Of a stretch of DNA of 64,000 nt, positions 16,874 through 28,799 are shown one piece after another. This stretch comes from Rhodopseudomonas palustris HaA2 (GTDB lineage Bacteria > Pseudomonadota > Alphaproteobacteria > Rhizobiales > Xanthobacteraceae): contig NC_007778.1 in NCBI RefSeq assembly GCF_000013365.1, positions 4,030,001 through 4,094,000 of the forward strand. The letters run 5' to 3'. The position numbers were made by a program, and so were the translations under genes. Numbering within the stretch: position 1 is the stretch's first letter; every line of letters starts with the position of its first letter. The notes under the pieces are model-generated. The model searched no databases, was not told the origin of the DNA, and saw nothing but the letters and a program-made list of their open reading frames with translations.

Positions 16874-18745
16874 ATGTCGTCTGCAATCAAAGACTTGCCG
16901 CTCGCCGCCGAATTCGCTCCGGCCGGCTATGACGACTGGCGCAAGCTCGCCCTCGGCGTGCTGAAGGGCGCGCCGTTCGAAAAACTGCAAGGCAAGACCC
17001 CGGACGGCCTCCCGCTCGAACCGATTTATCCGCGTGCGATCAATGCCTTACCGGTCGCCGGCCGGCCCCTCGGGGCGCCCTGGCAGATCGTCCAGCGGGT
17101 CGACCATCCCGACGCGGCCGAAGCCAACAAGCAGGCGCTGCACGATCTCGAAAACGGCGCCACCGGCCTCGCGCTGGTGTTCGCCGGCAGCGTCGGCGGC
17201 CGCGGCTTCGGCCTGCCGCCGACCCGGGAGGCGATCGAGAAAGCGTTGCAGGACGTGCATTTGGACGCCGGTATCGGCATCGAGCTGCAATTCGCCCCGG
17301 AATCCTGCGACGTCGTTCGCCACCTCGTCGAGTTGATCAAGCGCCGCGGCACCGACCCGGCCGCCTGCGACATCCGCTTCGGCATCGACCCGATCGGCGC
17401 CCGCGCCGTCCGCGGATCGAGCCCCACCGACTGGAGCGAGATCGCGCGCGGCATTGCCGAAGTTGCGAGAAACCTCTGTGCCGCAGGCTTCAAAGGCCCG
17501 TTCCTCGCCGCCGACGGCCGCGTCGTGCACGACGCCGGCGGCTCCGAAGCGCAGGAACTCGCCTACGTCCTCGCCTCCGCCATCGCGTATCTGCGCGCAC
17601 TGGAAGCCGCCGCCGTGCCGCTCGATCAGGCCCGCGGCATGATTTTCGCGCGCCTCAGTGCCGACGCCGACCAGTTCCTGACGCTGGCGAAATTCCGCGC
17701 GCTGCGCGTGCTGTGGGCGCGCATCGAACAGAGCTGCGGCCTCGCGCCGAAGCCGCTGTTCGTCGCCGCCGAAACCGCGTGGCGGATGCTGACGCAACGC
17801 GATCCCTCGGTGAACATGCTGCGCGCCACGGTCGCGACCTTCTCGGCCGCGCTCGGCGGCGCCAATGCGCTCGCGGTGCTGCCGCACACGCTGGCGCTCG
17901 GCCTGCCCGACGCCTTGGCGCGCCGCATCGCCCGCAACACCCAACTGGTGCTGCTCGAAGAGTCGAACCTCGAAAAAGTCGCCGATCCCGCCGCAGGATC
18001 GGGCGGCATCGAGGCGCTGACGCACGAACTCTGTGACGCCGCGTGGACGCAGTTTCAGGCCATCGAGCAGGCCGGCGGCGTGTTCGCCGCGCTCGCCGCC
18101 AATCTGATCCAGCCCAAGATCGCAGCGACCCGCGCCGTGCGCGACAAGGCCATCGCCAAGCGCCGCGACGTGCTGACCGGCGCCAGCGAATTCCCCAACC
18201 TGCACGAGGCCCGCGCCACCGTGCTCGACGCCGAGCCGATCGCGGTCCCCACTTTCGGCGAGGCCAAGATCAGCTTCGAACCGCTGACTCCGCTGCGGCT
18301 CGCAACGCCGTTCGAAGTGCTGCGCGACAAGTCGGACGCCGTGCTGGCGCGCAAGGCAGCACGGCCGCAAATGTTCCTCGCCAATCTCGGCACGCCGGCG
18401 GATTTCACCGCACGCGCGACGTTTGCGAAGAGCTTCTTCGAGACCGGCGGCATCGAGGCGATCGACACCGAAGGCTTCACCGATCCCGCGGCGCTGGCGG
18501 CGGCGTTCAAGGCCTCGGGCGCGGTGTTCGCCTGCCTGTGCTCTTCGGACAAAGCCTATGCGGCTCATGCTGCGGCGGCCGCGCAGGCGCTGCGCGAAGC
18601 CGGCTGCGGGCGGATCTATCTCGCCGGCCGCCCCGGCGAGCTGGAAGCGAGCCTGCGCGAGGCCGGCGTACACGACTTCATCTTCGCCGGCGGCGATGCG
18701 CTGGCGATGCTGAACGACGCCTGGCAGCGAATCGAGGCGGCATGA
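16874..18745 (+). CDS. mutA: Methylmalonyl-CoA mutase small (beta) subunit
   Basis: A 623-residue subunit that pairs with MutB to convert methylmalonyl-CoA to succinyl-CoA in propionate use. The mutase barrel is recognisable from GVLKGAPFEKLQGKTPDG, LEPIYPR and PWQIVQRVDHPD through [21 protein letters not shown]-terminal B12-domain-like region (FEVLRDKSDAVLARK to the end) lacks the DxHxxG cobalamin motif, as is normal for the non-catalytic subunit. I chose the ATG at 16874; the frame extends to 16823 but the added residues look unrelated. A GFA-family gene starts within its stop codon, and mutB follows. Confidence 0.93.
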   Translation: MSSAIKDLPLAAEFAPAGYDDWRKLALGVLKGAPFEKLQGKTPDGLPLEPIYPRAINALPVAGRPLGAPWQIVQRVDHPDAAEANKQALHDLENGATGLALVFAGSVGGRGFGLPPTREAIEKALQDVHLDAGIGIELQFAPESCDVVRHLVELIKRRGTDPAACDIRFGIDPIGARAVRGSSPTDWSEIARGIAEVARNLCAAGFKGPFLAADGRVVHDAGGSEAQELAYVLASAIAYLRALEAAAVPLDQARGMIFARLSADADQFLTLAKFRALRVLWARIEQSCGLAPKPLFVAAETAWRMLTQRDPSVNMLRATVATFSAALGGANALAVLPHTLALGLPDALARRIARNTQLVLLEESNLEKVADPAAGSGGIEALTHELCDAAWTQFQAIEQAGGVFAALAANLIQPKIAATRAVRDKAIAKRRDVLTGASEFPNLHEARATVLDAEPIAVPTFGEAKISFEPLTPLRLATPFEVLRDKSDAVLARKAARPQMFLANLGTPADFTARATFAKSFFETGGIEAIDTEGFTDPAALAAAFKASGAVFACLCSSDKAYAAHAAAAAQALREAGCGRIYLAGRPGELEASLREAGVHDFIFAGGDALAMLNDAWQRIEAA

Positions 18746-19206
18746 CCGCGACCGGCAAAGCGGTGCTCACCGGCGGCTGCCAGTGCGGCGCGATCCGCTA
18801 CGCGCTGTCGGCGCCGCCGCTGCGGATCACCTTGTGCCATTGCCGGATGTGCCAGAAGGCCACCGGCGCGCCGTTCGCCTCGATGGCCGAAGTCGCGCGC
18901 GAGCACTTCGCCTGGACCCGCGGCCAGCCGGCGTCGTTCCGCTCGTCATCGCTGGCGGAGCGCGATTTCTGCAACGCCTGCGGCACGCCGCTGAGCTATC
19001 GGCAGAACGAAGGAACCAGCATCGAGATCATGACCGGCACCTTCGACCGGCCCGACCGCGTGGTGCCGACGGTGCAACTCGGCGCCGAGTCGCGGCTCGG
19101 CTGGGTCGGCGCGATCGCGAACCTGCCGAGCAAGACGACCACGCAGATCTACGGACCCGAGAAGCTGGCGCAGGTGTTCAGCTATCAGCAGCCGGATCAC
19201 GATTGA
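18742..19206 (+). CDS. GFA-family zinc protein (glutathione-dependent formaldehyde-activating enzyme-like)
   Basis: A 154-residue protein with the GFA/CENP-V fold cysteine pattern complete: C13 and C15 in GGCQCG, C32, C34 and C37 in CHCRMC, and C77 and C80 in FCNAC. The founding member speeds formation of S-hydroxymethylglutathione from formaldehyde, but most family members are uncharacterised. The ATG overlaps the mutA stop (ATGA) and mutB follows within about 60 bases, so it sits inside the mutase operon. Whether it serves the pathway or is a passenger cannot be told from sequence. Confidence 0.88.
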   Translation: MTATGKAVLTGGCQCGAIRYALSAPPLRITLCHCRMCQKATGAPFASMAEVAREHFAWTRGQPASFRSSSLAERDFCNACGTPLSYRQNEGTSIEIMTGTFDRPDRVVPTVQLGAESRLGWVGAIANLPSKTTTQIYGPEKLAQVFSYQQPDHD

Positions 19207-19267
19207 ACCCGACGAAATGACGCCCAACAGCGGCCGTGCTAAAATGAGCCGCGCAGAGATTGAGCCA

Positions 19268-21427
<2,160 letters not shown>

Positions 21428-21463
21428 CTGCGGGGGACGGCAACCTTGTGCTAGGATGCACGA

Positions 21464-21778
21464 ATGACAGCCATTGCCGACATGCCGCTGGACAAGATCG
21501 TCGCGAAGCTGGTCGAGCTCACGCCTGCGATCAAGGCTCTGGGCGTCACGCGGCTGGCGGTGTTCGGCTCCCGCGCTCGGGGGGATGCGCGCGTCGACAG
21601 CGACCTCGACATTCTGGTCGATACGACGGCCTATGGAGAAGCCCCCGCATTCGATCTCTTCAAGGTGATGCATCTGATCGAAGACGAGACCGGAATCCGG
21701 ACGCAGATCACGACACGGACGGAACTGAAGCCTCGGATCGTCGAGCGGATCGCAGACGACGTCGTCGAGGTCTTCTAG
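21464..21778 (+). CDS. MNT-type nucleotidyltransferase antitoxin
   Basis: A 104-residue minimal nucleotidyltransferase. The signature GSRARGD at 35-41 and the acidic SDLDILVD at 46-53 that binds metal are intact, so it should be active. MntA-type proteins neutralise their HEPN toxin partners by adding AMP to a tyrosine (type VII toxin-antitoxin systems). AGGA lies about eight bases before the ATG. The HEPN partner begins at the base after this stop codon, so the two are expressed together. The pair sits between mutB and the DUF3298/meaB genes. Confidence 0.88.
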   Translation: MTAIADMPLDKIVAKLVELTPAIKALGVTRLAVFGSRARGDARVDSDLDILVDTTAYGEAPAFDLFKVMHLIEDETGIRTQITTRTELKPRIVERIADDVVEVF

Positions 21779-22123
21779 ATGCCGCCGAGCGTTGACGATC
21801 GCTTTCGCGATATCCTCGATGCCATCGCCGAACTCGACGATCTCCTCCAAGGCTACGACTTCGAGAAGTTTTCCCGCGAGCGACGTACCAGACTTCTGAC
21901 CGAGCGCTTGCTGGAGATCGTCTGCGAAGCCTCGCGCAGCATTCCAGATGCAATCAAGCAAGGCGAACCGACGATCGACTGGCGCAGCATGATCGACTTT
22001 GGCAATTTGTTGCGCCATGCCTATCATTCGACGCGGGCGGATACGGTTTGGGAGATCATTCGAAACCGATTACCACCGCTGCAAGCGTTCGCTGAACGTC
22101 GTCTTCATCAATCAGGCGAGTAG
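21779..22123 (+). CDS. HEPN-like (DUF86/HepT) toxin partner
   Basis: A 114-residue all-helical protein directly abutting the MNT gene, as in HepT/MntA pairs. The active region reads FGNLLRHAYHSTRAD at 74-88. The canonical HEPN ribonuclease motif is RX4HXY. Here His80 and Tyr82 are kept, but the position five before His80 is Gly75 and the only nearby Arg is residue 79. This is the GN-LRH-Y variant seen in one DUF86 branch, so catalysis may differ or be absent. The partner relation rests on the arrangement and on residual motif similarity. Confidence 0.82.
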   Translation: MPPSVDDRFRDILDAIAELDDLLQGYDFEKFSRERRTRLLTERLLEIVCEASRSIPDAIKQGEPTIDWRSMIDFGNLLRHAYHSTRADTVWEIIRNRLPPLQAFAERRLHQSGE

Positions 22124-22162
22124 TTGCTGACTGTTCGGTCGGCGCTCCAAAAGGCTCCACTC

Positions 22163-22951
22163 ATGTCTCTCAATCCACGCGCCACGACGTTTGCCTTACT
22201 CGCCGGCTTGCTCGCCTTCTCCCCCGCCCTCGCCGAGCCGGCGAAGCCCAAGCCCGACTTCGCGGTGAAGACCAAGGCGATCGACGGCAAGGTGCTGCTC
22301 GACGCCGGGATCAAGGCCGATCCGAAGCTCGCGGACAATTGCCTCACCGAAGGCAAGAAATGGATCGGCGAGCAGCGCGCAGAAGCCGAACCGGAATTCA
22401 AGAGCGACCCGGAGCTGTTCCGCAACGGCCCCTGGACCTATGAGCGCAGCTACGCGACGGACTCGCTGGTCGCGGACCGCTATGTCAGCGTGCTGCGCAC
22501 CGACTACAGCTACACCGGCGGCGCGCATCCCAATACGGACATCAACACCATCCTATGGGACAAACAGCAGGGCAAGCGCATCAGCATCCGGCCGTTCTTC
22601 ACCGATCTGTCCGACGGCAGCGCCGCGATGCAAGCGATGGTCAAGGGCGTGCTCACCTCGCTGAAAGCCGAGAAGAAGGCGCGCGGCACCGAGGACGACG
22701 GCGAGGACTACGTCAAGAGCATCGAACCGAAGCTCTTGACGATCGGCCCGGTGACGCTCGCCCGCTCGACCGAAGCCGGCAAGAGCGCCGGCCTGATGTT
22801 CCACTACGCGCCCTATGCGGTCGGCGCCTATGCGGAGGGTAGCTACGACGCCTACGTGCCGTGGCAGAGTCTGAAGCCGTATCTGTCCGCGGAAGGCACC
22901 GCGATCTTTGGCGGCGATCGGCCGAAAGGCGACGATGAACGCGCCAAGTAA
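22163..22951 (+). CDS. Exported DUF3298-type protein
   Basis: A 262-residue periplasmic protein. A signal peptide (about residues 1-25, ending SPALA) is followed by a beta-rich body with YSYTGGAHPN, the landmark of the DUF3298/RsiV-type extracellular domain. The domain is named for anti-sigma RsiV, in which it binds lysozyme, but this protein has no anti-sigma or membrane part, so only the exported module is present. The ATG at 22163 is used; the frame to 22124 begins with TTG. Its end overlaps meaB by 17 bases, giving translational coupling to an apparently unrelated gene. Confidence 0.82.
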   Translation: MSLNPRATTFALLAGLLAFSPALAEPAKPKPDFAVKTKAIDGKVLLDAGIKADPKLADNCLTEGKKWIGEQRAEAEPEFKSDPELFRNGPWTYERSYATDSLVADRYVSVLRTDYSYTGGAHPNTDINTILWDKQQGKRISIRPFFTDLSDGSAAMQAMVKGVLTSLKAEKKARGTEDDGEDYVKSIEPKLLTIGPVTLARSTEAGKSAGLMFHYAPYAVGAYAEGSYDAYVPWQSLKPYLSAEGTAIFGGDRPKGDDERAK

Positions 22952-23927
22952 GAAGCCGCTCGATCTGCCGTCGCTGGCGGGCGAGGTCCGCGCCGGCAAT
23001 CGCGCAGCGCTGGCGCGCGCGATCACGCTGATCGAGAGCCGCCGCGCCGATCATCAGGCGTCCGCGCGCGCGCTGGTGCAGGAGCTGCTGCCGCAGACCG
23101 GCCGCGCGATCCGTGTCGGCATCACCGGCTCGCCCGGCGTCGGCAAATCGACGACGATCGACGAACTCGGGATGTATCTGATCGCGCAGGGCAACAAGGT
23201 CGCGGTGCTGGCGGTCGATCCATCTTCCGCGCGCACCGGCGGCTCGATCCTCGGCGACAAGACGCGGATGGCGCGGCTCTCCGCCGAACCCGACGCCTTC
23301 ATCCGTCCCTCGCCGTCGTCGGGCACGCTCGGCGGCGTCGCGGCGAAGACGCGCGAGGCAATGCTGCTGTGCGAGGCCGCCGGCTTCGACGTGGTGCTGG
23401 TCGAGACCGTCGGCATCGGCCAGTCCGAGACCGCTGTCTGCGACATGACCGATTTCTTCCTCGCGCTGATGCTGCCGGGTGCCGGCGACGAGTTGCAGGG
23501 CATCAAGAAGGGTCTGGTCGAACTCGCCGACATGATCGCGATCAACAAGGCCGACGGCGACAATATCGCCCGCGCCAATCTCGCCGCCGGCGAATATCGC
23601 GCCGCGCTGCATATCCTCACCCCGCGCTCGCCGCATTGGCAGCCGCCGGTGGTGACCTATTCGGCGATCACCGGGACAGGCATCGCCGAACTGTGGCAGA
23701 GCGTCCTCGATCATCGCACGGCCACGACCGCACCCGGCGAATTCGACGCGCGACGGCGCGAGCAGCAGGTGAAGTGGATGTGGACGATGCTCGAGGATCG
23801 CTGGAAGGCACGGCTGAAGAGCGACCCCGCGATCCGCGCCAAGGTGAAGTCCACAGAAGCCGCCGTCGCCGAAGGCCGCGTCACGCCGGCGATCGGCGCC
23901 GACCAGATCGCGGAGCTCCTGGCATGA
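22935..23927 (+). CDS. meaB: MeaB GTPase, methylmalonyl-CoA mutase chaperone
   Basis: A 330-residue G3E GTPase that guards and reloads cobalamin in methylmalonyl-CoA mutase. Walker A is GSPGVGKST at 65-73. The switch regions include VDPSSARTGGSILGDKTRM and ETVGIGQSE, and the base-recognition motif is NKADGDN. The ATG at 22935, with AAAGGCGAC before it, is favoured over 22908. It overlaps the DUF3298 gene by 17 bases and the peptidase gene by four. Its place near mutA and mutB supports the assignment rather than the ArgK name used in older annotations. Confidence 0.95.
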   Translation: MNAPSKKPLDLPSLAGEVRAGNRAALARAITLIESRRADHQASARALVQELLPQTGRAIRVGITGSPGVGKSTTIDELGMYLIAQGNKVAVLAVDPSSARTGGSILGDKTRMARLSAEPDAFIRPSPSSGTLGGVAAKTREAMLLCEAAGFDVVLVETVGIGQSETAVCDMTDFFLALMLPGAGDELQGIKKGLVELADMIAINKADGDNIARANLAAGEYRAALHILTPRSPHWQPPVVTYSAITGTGIAELWQSVLDHRTATTAPGEFDARRREQQVKWMWTMLEDRWKARLKSDPAIRAKVKSTEAAVAEGRVTPAIGADQIAELLA

Positions 23928-24583
23928 GCGCGCTGCGCATCCTGATCACCGGGTTCGGCCCGTTTCCCGGTGCGCCGTTCAATCCGACGCCGGCGCTGGT
24001 CGCGCGGCTGATGAATTTGCGGCGGCCGGCGCTCGATGCGATCGAGCGCATCGGCCACGTGTTTCCGGTGAGCTATCGCGCGGTGGATGCCGAACTGCCG
24101 GATCTCCTGGCGATGCATCGCCCCGACGCGCTACTGATGTTCGGCCTCGCCGCCCGCACGCGGCATCTGCGGATCGAGACCCGCGCCCGCAATGCGATCA
24201 CCACGCTGTGGCCGGACGCCGACCGGATCACGCTGCGCACCGCCTCGATCGCGGCGGGCGAATCCGCGCGGGTGTTCGGACCACATTGCGAAAAGCTCGT
24301 CCGCGCCGCACGCGCCACCGGGATCGACGCAAGGGCCTCGCGCGACGCCGGCCGCTATCTGTGCAACTATCTGAGCTGGCGTGCGATCGAAGCCACGGCA
24401 ACGCCGCACGGCCCCCGCCTCGCCGCCTTCGTCCATGTGCCGCTGACGGCGCGCGATGGGCGGGCCTGGCCGGGCAGCGCGATCACCGCCGACCATCTGG
24501 TCGATGCCGGCGAGGCGATCCTGCTCGAACTGGTGAAACTGGCGCGCGGCAGACCGCGCCTCGCTCGGCCTGATCCGGGTTAA
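23924..24583 (+). CDS. pcp: Pyroglutamyl-peptidase I (C15 family)
   Basis: A 219-residue cytoplasmic cysteine peptidase that removes N-terminal pyroglutamate. It opens with ILITGFGPFPGAPFNPT, the family signature, and the catalytic triad can be placed at Glu85 (RIETRARN), Cys147 (RYLCNYL) and His171 (FVHVPL). The start overlaps the meaB stop (ATGA). It is the last gene of the plus-strand unit that begins at mutA. Length is typical for the family. Confidence 0.9.
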   Translation: MSALRILITGFGPFPGAPFNPTPALVARLMNLRRPALDAIERIGHVFPVSYRAVDAELPDLLAMHRPDALLMFGLAARTRHLRIETRARNAITTLWPDADRITLRTASIAAGESARVFGPHCEKLVRAARATGIDARASRDAGRYLCNYLSWRAIEATATPHGPRLAAFVHVPLTARDGRAWPGSAITADHLVDAGEAILLELVKLARGRPRLARPDPG

Positions 24584-24686
24584 CCCTATCGTCAAACATC
24601 GTCGCCCTGCGACACCGCCGCGACCGCGACGGCGGCGATTTCTGCGTTACTTCAAGCAGCGAGTTCGCTCACCGAGGGATGCGCAG

Positions 24687-26042
24687 ATGACTCTCGACCG
24701 GCGCCGTTTGATCGGACTGACAGCCGGCGCGCTGGCGCTGTCGGCGGCGCCACTCGCCGCGCAGCCGCTCACCTCGCAACGCGGCCGCGACGCCACGCAG
24801 GCCGGCCTTCGCCCCGACAGTTCCGACGACCAGACCGCGGCCCTGCAGCGCGCGATCGACAGCGCCGCCCGCGCCCGCGTCCCGCTGGCGCTGCCGCCGG
24901 GCCATTATCGCACCGGCCCACTTCGGTTGCCGTCGGGCGCGCAGCTCAGCGGCGTGCGCGGCGCGACGCGACTCGTCTTCACCGGCGGCGTCTCGCTGTT
25001 CGACAGCGCCGGCGCCGAGACGCCGACGCTCAGCGGCCTCGTCCTCGACGGTGGCGCCATCCCGCTGCCGGCGCGGCGCGGCCTGGTGCATTGCGTCGGC
25101 GCGCGCGACCTGCGGATCACCGATTGCGAGATCACCGCCAGCGGCGGCTGCGGCGTCTGGCTGGAAACCACCTCGGGCATGATCAGCGACAACACGCTGA
25201 CCGCGATCGCGGTCACCGGCGTGGTGTCGTTCGACGCCAAGGGGCTGAGCGTGACGCGCAACACCATCATCGGCGCCAACTCAAACGGCGTCGAGATCCT
25301 GCGCACCTCGATCGGCGACGACGGCACGCTGGTCACCGGCAACCGGATCGAGAACATCAAGGCCGGCCCCGGCGGCTCGGGGCAGTACGGCAACGCCATC
25401 AACGCGTTTCGCGCCGGCAACGTCATCGTCAGCGGCAACCGGATCAGGAACTGCGATTACTCCGCGGTGCGCGGCAATTCGGCGTCGAACATCCACATCA
25501 CCGACAACAGCGTCAGCGACGTGCGCGAGGTCGCGCTGTATTCGGAATTCGCGTTCGAAGGTGCGGTGATCTCGGGCAACACCGTCGACGGCGCAGCGCT
25601 CGGCGTCTCGGTGTGCAACTTCAACGAGGGCGGCAGGCTCTCGGTCGTGCAGGGCAACATCATCCGCAACCTCAAGCCGAAGCGGCCGATCGGCACCGCG
25701 CCGGACGACGACGCCGGCATCGGCATCTATGTCGAGGCCGACACCGCAGTGACCGGCAATGTGATCGAGAACGCACCGTCGTTCGGCATCGTCGCCGGAT
25801 GGGGCAAGTACCTGCGCGATGTCGCCATCACCGGCAATGTCGTGCGCAGGGCGTTCATCGGCATCGGCGTCTCGGTGATGGACGGCGCCGGCACGGCCGC
25901 GATCAACGGCAACGTCATCGCCGAAGCGCCGCGCGGCGCCGTGGTCGGGCTCGACCACGCCCGCCCGGTGACGCCGGACCTCACCGCGCCCGGCGCAGCC
26001 AAATTCGCGCAGATCGCCCTCGGCAGCAACTCGGTGCGGTGA
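24687..26042 (+). CDS. Tat-exported parallel beta-helix protein, TIGR03808 family
   Basis: A 451-residue protein with a twin-arginine signal (DRRRLIG, then a hydrophobic run to about residue 26). The mature part is a right-handed beta-helix, shown by the repeated pattern of N-x-I/V turns: GNRIENI, GNRIRNC, DNSVSDV, GNTVDGA, GNIIRNL, GNVIENA, GNVVRRA and GNVIAEA. It matches TIGR03808, a Rhizobiales family of unknown function with resemblance to pectate-lyase folds. No catalytic acid cluster was identified. It is convergent with the chemoreceptor gene, 42 bases away. Confidence 0.85.
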   Translation: MTLDRRRLIGLTAGALALSAAPLAAQPLTSQRGRDATQAGLRPDSSDDQTAALQRAIDSAARARVPLALPPGHYRTGPLRLPSGAQLSGVRGATRLVFTGGVSLFDSAGAETPTLSGLVLDGGAIPLPARRGLVHCVGARDLRITDCEITASGGCGVWLETTSGMISDNTLTAIAVTGVVSFDAKGLSVTRNTIIGANSNGVEILRTSIGDDGTLVTGNRIENIKAGPGGSGQYGNAINAFRAGNVIVSGNRIRNCDYSAVRGNSASNIHITDNSVSDVREVALYSEFAFEGAVISGNTVDGAALGVSVCNFNEGGRLSVVQGNIIRNLKPKRPIGTAPDDDAGIGIYVEADTAVTGNVIENAPSFGIVAGWGKYLRDVAITGNVVRRAFIGIGVSVMDGAGTAAINGNVIAEAPRGAVVGLDHARPVTPDLTAPGAAKFAQIALGSNSVR

Positions 26043-26084
26043 CGGCGGGATTACTCCCGCGGTCTCCGCACCAATGGAACCCTG

Positions 26085-28154
26085 CTACGCCGCCCGCACG
26101 GTTTCGACGAAGCGGCTGACTTCGTCGCGCAGACGGTTGCTGTCGCGCGACAGCGACTGCGCCGCGGCCAACACCTGCGTCGACGCGGTGCCGGTCTCGG
26201 TGGCGCCGCGCTGCACGTCGGTGATGTTGGCCGAGACCTGCTGCGTGCCCTGCGCCGCCTGCTGCACGTTGCGGGCGATCTCCTGGGTCGCAGCACCCTG
26301 CTCTTCCACCGCGGAGGCGATGGTCGAGGCGATTTCCGACATCCGCTCGATGGTGCCGCCGATCTCGCGAATGGCGCCGACCGACTCCTGCGTCGCCGTC
26401 TGCATGCCGCTGATCTGCTGGCTGATCTCGCCGGTCGCCTTCGAGGTCTGTTCAGCCAGCGCCTTGACCTCCTGCGCCACCACGGCGAAGCCGCGGCCGG
26501 CGTCGCCGGCGCGGGCCGCCTCGATCGTGGCGTTCAGCGCCAGCAGATTGGTCTGCCCGGCGATGGTGTTGATCAGATCGACGACGGCGCCGATCCGGCT
26601 CGCCGCATCCGCGAGCTCGCCGATCCGGCCGTTGGTCTTGCGCGCCTGATCGACGGCATCGCCGGCGATCCGCGCCGACTGCTGCACCTGACGGCTGATT
26701 TCGGAGATCGACGACGACATCTGCTCGGTCGCGGACGCCACCGACTGTACATTCGCAGAGGCCTGCTCGGATGCCGCCGCGACCGAGGTCGCAAGCTCCT
26801 GCGAGCGATCGGCGGTCGAAGTCAGCGAGCCGGCGGAAGCTTCGAGTTCGGTCGAGGCCGAGGTCACGGTCTGGATGATCTGGCCGACCGCGCCTTCGAA
26901 ATCGTCGGCCAGCCGCCGCATCTCGGCCTTGTGCTCCTCGGCCACGCGGCGCTCGGCTTCCTCCTGCTCCTGCGTCAGCCGCTGCACCTCGATCGCGTGG
27001 GACTTGAACACTTCGACCGTGCAGGCCATCAGGCCGATCTCGTCCAACCGCCCCGAGCCGGGCACGGCGACGTCGAGATTGCCGGACGCCAATTCCCGCA
27101 TCGAATCCGACATCTGAATGATCGGGCGCGACACCGCGCGGCCGATCAGCCAGGCCAGAACCACGCCGATCAGCTGCGCCGTGATGGTGATGATCAGCGT
27201 CTGACTCCTGGTGTCGGCGACCAGCGCCTGCGTTTCCTGCCCGATCTGCTTCTGCTCGGCGGCGCCGATCTGATTGATCCGCGCGGCCGATGCAGCCAGA
27301 GCATCCGCCACCTTGGCCATCTCGCCGATCTTCGTCTCGACCGCATTGACGTCGGCTGACGCCCTGCGGAAGGCCTCGGTGTAGCTGGCGAGGTCGGCGT
27401 CGATCGCGACGAGCTGGCTCTGCTCGCCGGCTGTGTCGAGCGAGATCTTCAGGGCCGACAACGTGGTCTTGAGTTCAGTAATCGCCTTTTCAGCCGCCAC
27501 CGAGGCTTCACGCTCCAGGCGCATCCCCAGAACCTTGCTGGCCGCGAGCCGCAGCGTCAGGAGTTGCTTCATGGCCTGTCCGACCAGCAGCGCGTCGCCG
27601 CTACGGCCGTCGCCGGTCATCGCCGAGTTCTGCAACTGCTCCAGTCGGCTCATCACGCGCTGCCCGATCGGTCCGAGCACCTCGAGCGTCAGTCGATTCT
27701 GCTCCTGACGCAGCTTGACGACATCCGCAAACCCCTTGCCGTAGACGGTAACCTCGCGGTCGATCTCGGCCATCACCGGCCTCGTCTCGGGACTCTGGAG
27801 CTGGCGCGAGCCTTGCGCGATGCTGTCCGCGAGCTTCTGCTTGCGCTCCTCCGCTTCGCCGAGCAGCGCTTCGTCGCCGGTCATGCCGAACTCGCGCACG
27901 ATACCGCGAAAGGCGGTGAAGCTGCGGTCGATCTCCCGGGCGATGCCGACGACCGCGACGCGCTGTCCGAACGAGGTGAACGCGCTGCCGATCGTACCGA
28001 AGCTGGAGTAGTTCATCACAGCGAGCACCGCCATCAGTACCTGGATAGCGGCGAAGCCGATGGCGATCTTGGTGCCGATTTTGCGATTGGTGAACATCGC
28101 GAAGAGAATGGAGGATTTCGGTGCGACTGCAATCGACGAAGCGGTGTGGGTCAT
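26085..28154 (-). CDS. Membrane methyl-accepting chemotaxis protein with large periplasmic sensor
   Basis: A 689-residue receptor. The first membrane helix is near residues 28-48 ([19 protein letters not shown]), a helical periplasmic sensor of about 270 residues follows (HBM-like length), and the second helix is [25 protein letters not shown] domain ([20 protein letters not shown]) and a signalling domain with the tip [20 protein letters not shown] come next. It ends FVETVRAA without the CheR-tethering pentapeptide. The ATG at 28154 is chosen; a frame to 28214 lacks a site. The ligand is unknown; HBM sensors often bind organic acids. Confidence 0.93.
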   Translation of the reverse strand: MTHTASSIAVAPKSSILFAMFTNRKIGTKIAIGFAAIQVLMAVLAVMNYSSFGTIGSAFTSFGQRVAVVGIAREIDRSFTAFRGIVREFGMTGDEALLGEAEERKQKLADSIAQGSRQLQSPETRPVMAEIDREVTVYGKGFADVVKLRQEQNRLTLEVLGPIGQRVMSRLEQLQNSAMTGDGRSGDALLVGQAMKQLLTLRLAASKVLGMRLEREASVAAEKAITELKTTLSALKISLDTAGEQSQLVAIDADLASYTEAFRRASADVNAVETKIGEMAKVADALAASAARINQIGAAEQKQIGQETQALVADTRSQTLIITITAQLIGVVLAWLIGRAVSRPIIQMSDSMRELASGNLDVAVPGSGRLDEIGLMACTVEVFKSHAIEVQRLTQEQEEAERRVAEEHKAEMRRLADDFEGAVGQIIQTVTSASTELEASAGSLTSTADRSQELATSVAAASEQASANVQSVASATEQMSSSISEISRQVQQSARIAGDAVDQARKTNGRIGELADAASRIGAVVDLINTIAGQTNLLALNATIEAARAGDAGRGFAVVAQEVKALAEQTSKATGEISQQISGMQTATQESVGAIREIGGTIERMSEIASTIASAVEEQGAATQEIARNVQQAAQGTQQVSANITDVQRGATETGTASTQVLAAAQSLSRDSNRLRDEVSRFVETVRAA

Positions 28155-28799
28155 GGCCTGACTTTCATTTCGAGCGCGGAGTCGGCAGCTCGGCTGCAAC
28201 CTATTCGGGGCCACATCAGTCTTGGATCCGCGGCAACGCGACGCAACGCAGTTGTAGCGGCGGACCCCCTGGCGTGATTGTTTTGAAACGGACGACGACG
28301 TCCCGCAGCGAGGAGTGCGCCGAAATCATTTGAAAAGTATAAAGAGGAAAATTGCACAGCCGCTCAAATGCAACGATCAGTTAGCTGCGCTTTGAGACAA
28401 ACCCTCCGGCCGAAGGTTGATCCGGATCAAATCAGCAAGAGAAAGCACCGTTTCCATTGCGTGTATTGCAAGCGGCGCCTTTCGTTGATTGGCCGTGCCG
28501 GTTGTTGCTCGACTCCGCCCGGGGAATTTCCCTTTCACCGAAGGTCTAGAGCGGTTCTGTGTTCGATGGAATCAGCACTGGCGTTCTGGGACGCTCGCCA
28601 CGGCACAACCTCATGGTGAATCGATCAAGCGCTCGAGAGAAAGTCCGGGTTTGCCAGCGGCGGCCTGCTCGGCGCGCGGATCGCCCGCGCGTCTCCCGAC
28701 CGTGTCGACGATCTGGTCCCTTGACCACCAGGGTTTCCCGAGGCGCCCGAGCGCTGCAAACGATAGGTGCTGGATGTCCTGTCGAACGAGCCGGCGGGA
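28155..28799. other. 645-base region without a supported gene
   Basis: Between the chemoreceptor start and the TIGR03809 stop, both on the minus strand, I find only short unconvincing frames. The segment near 28330-28450 is AT-richer and probably holds the chemoreceptor promoter. A stretch starting TCTAGAGCGGTTCTG at about 28546 resembles a rhizobial intergenic repeat, but a second copy was not found in this window. Confidence 0.5.

Noticed and set aside
28368-28619. Short frame with HCVYC in the 645-base gap
   Set aside because: No ribosome site, poor codon pattern and no repeat of the Cys pair; probably chance.
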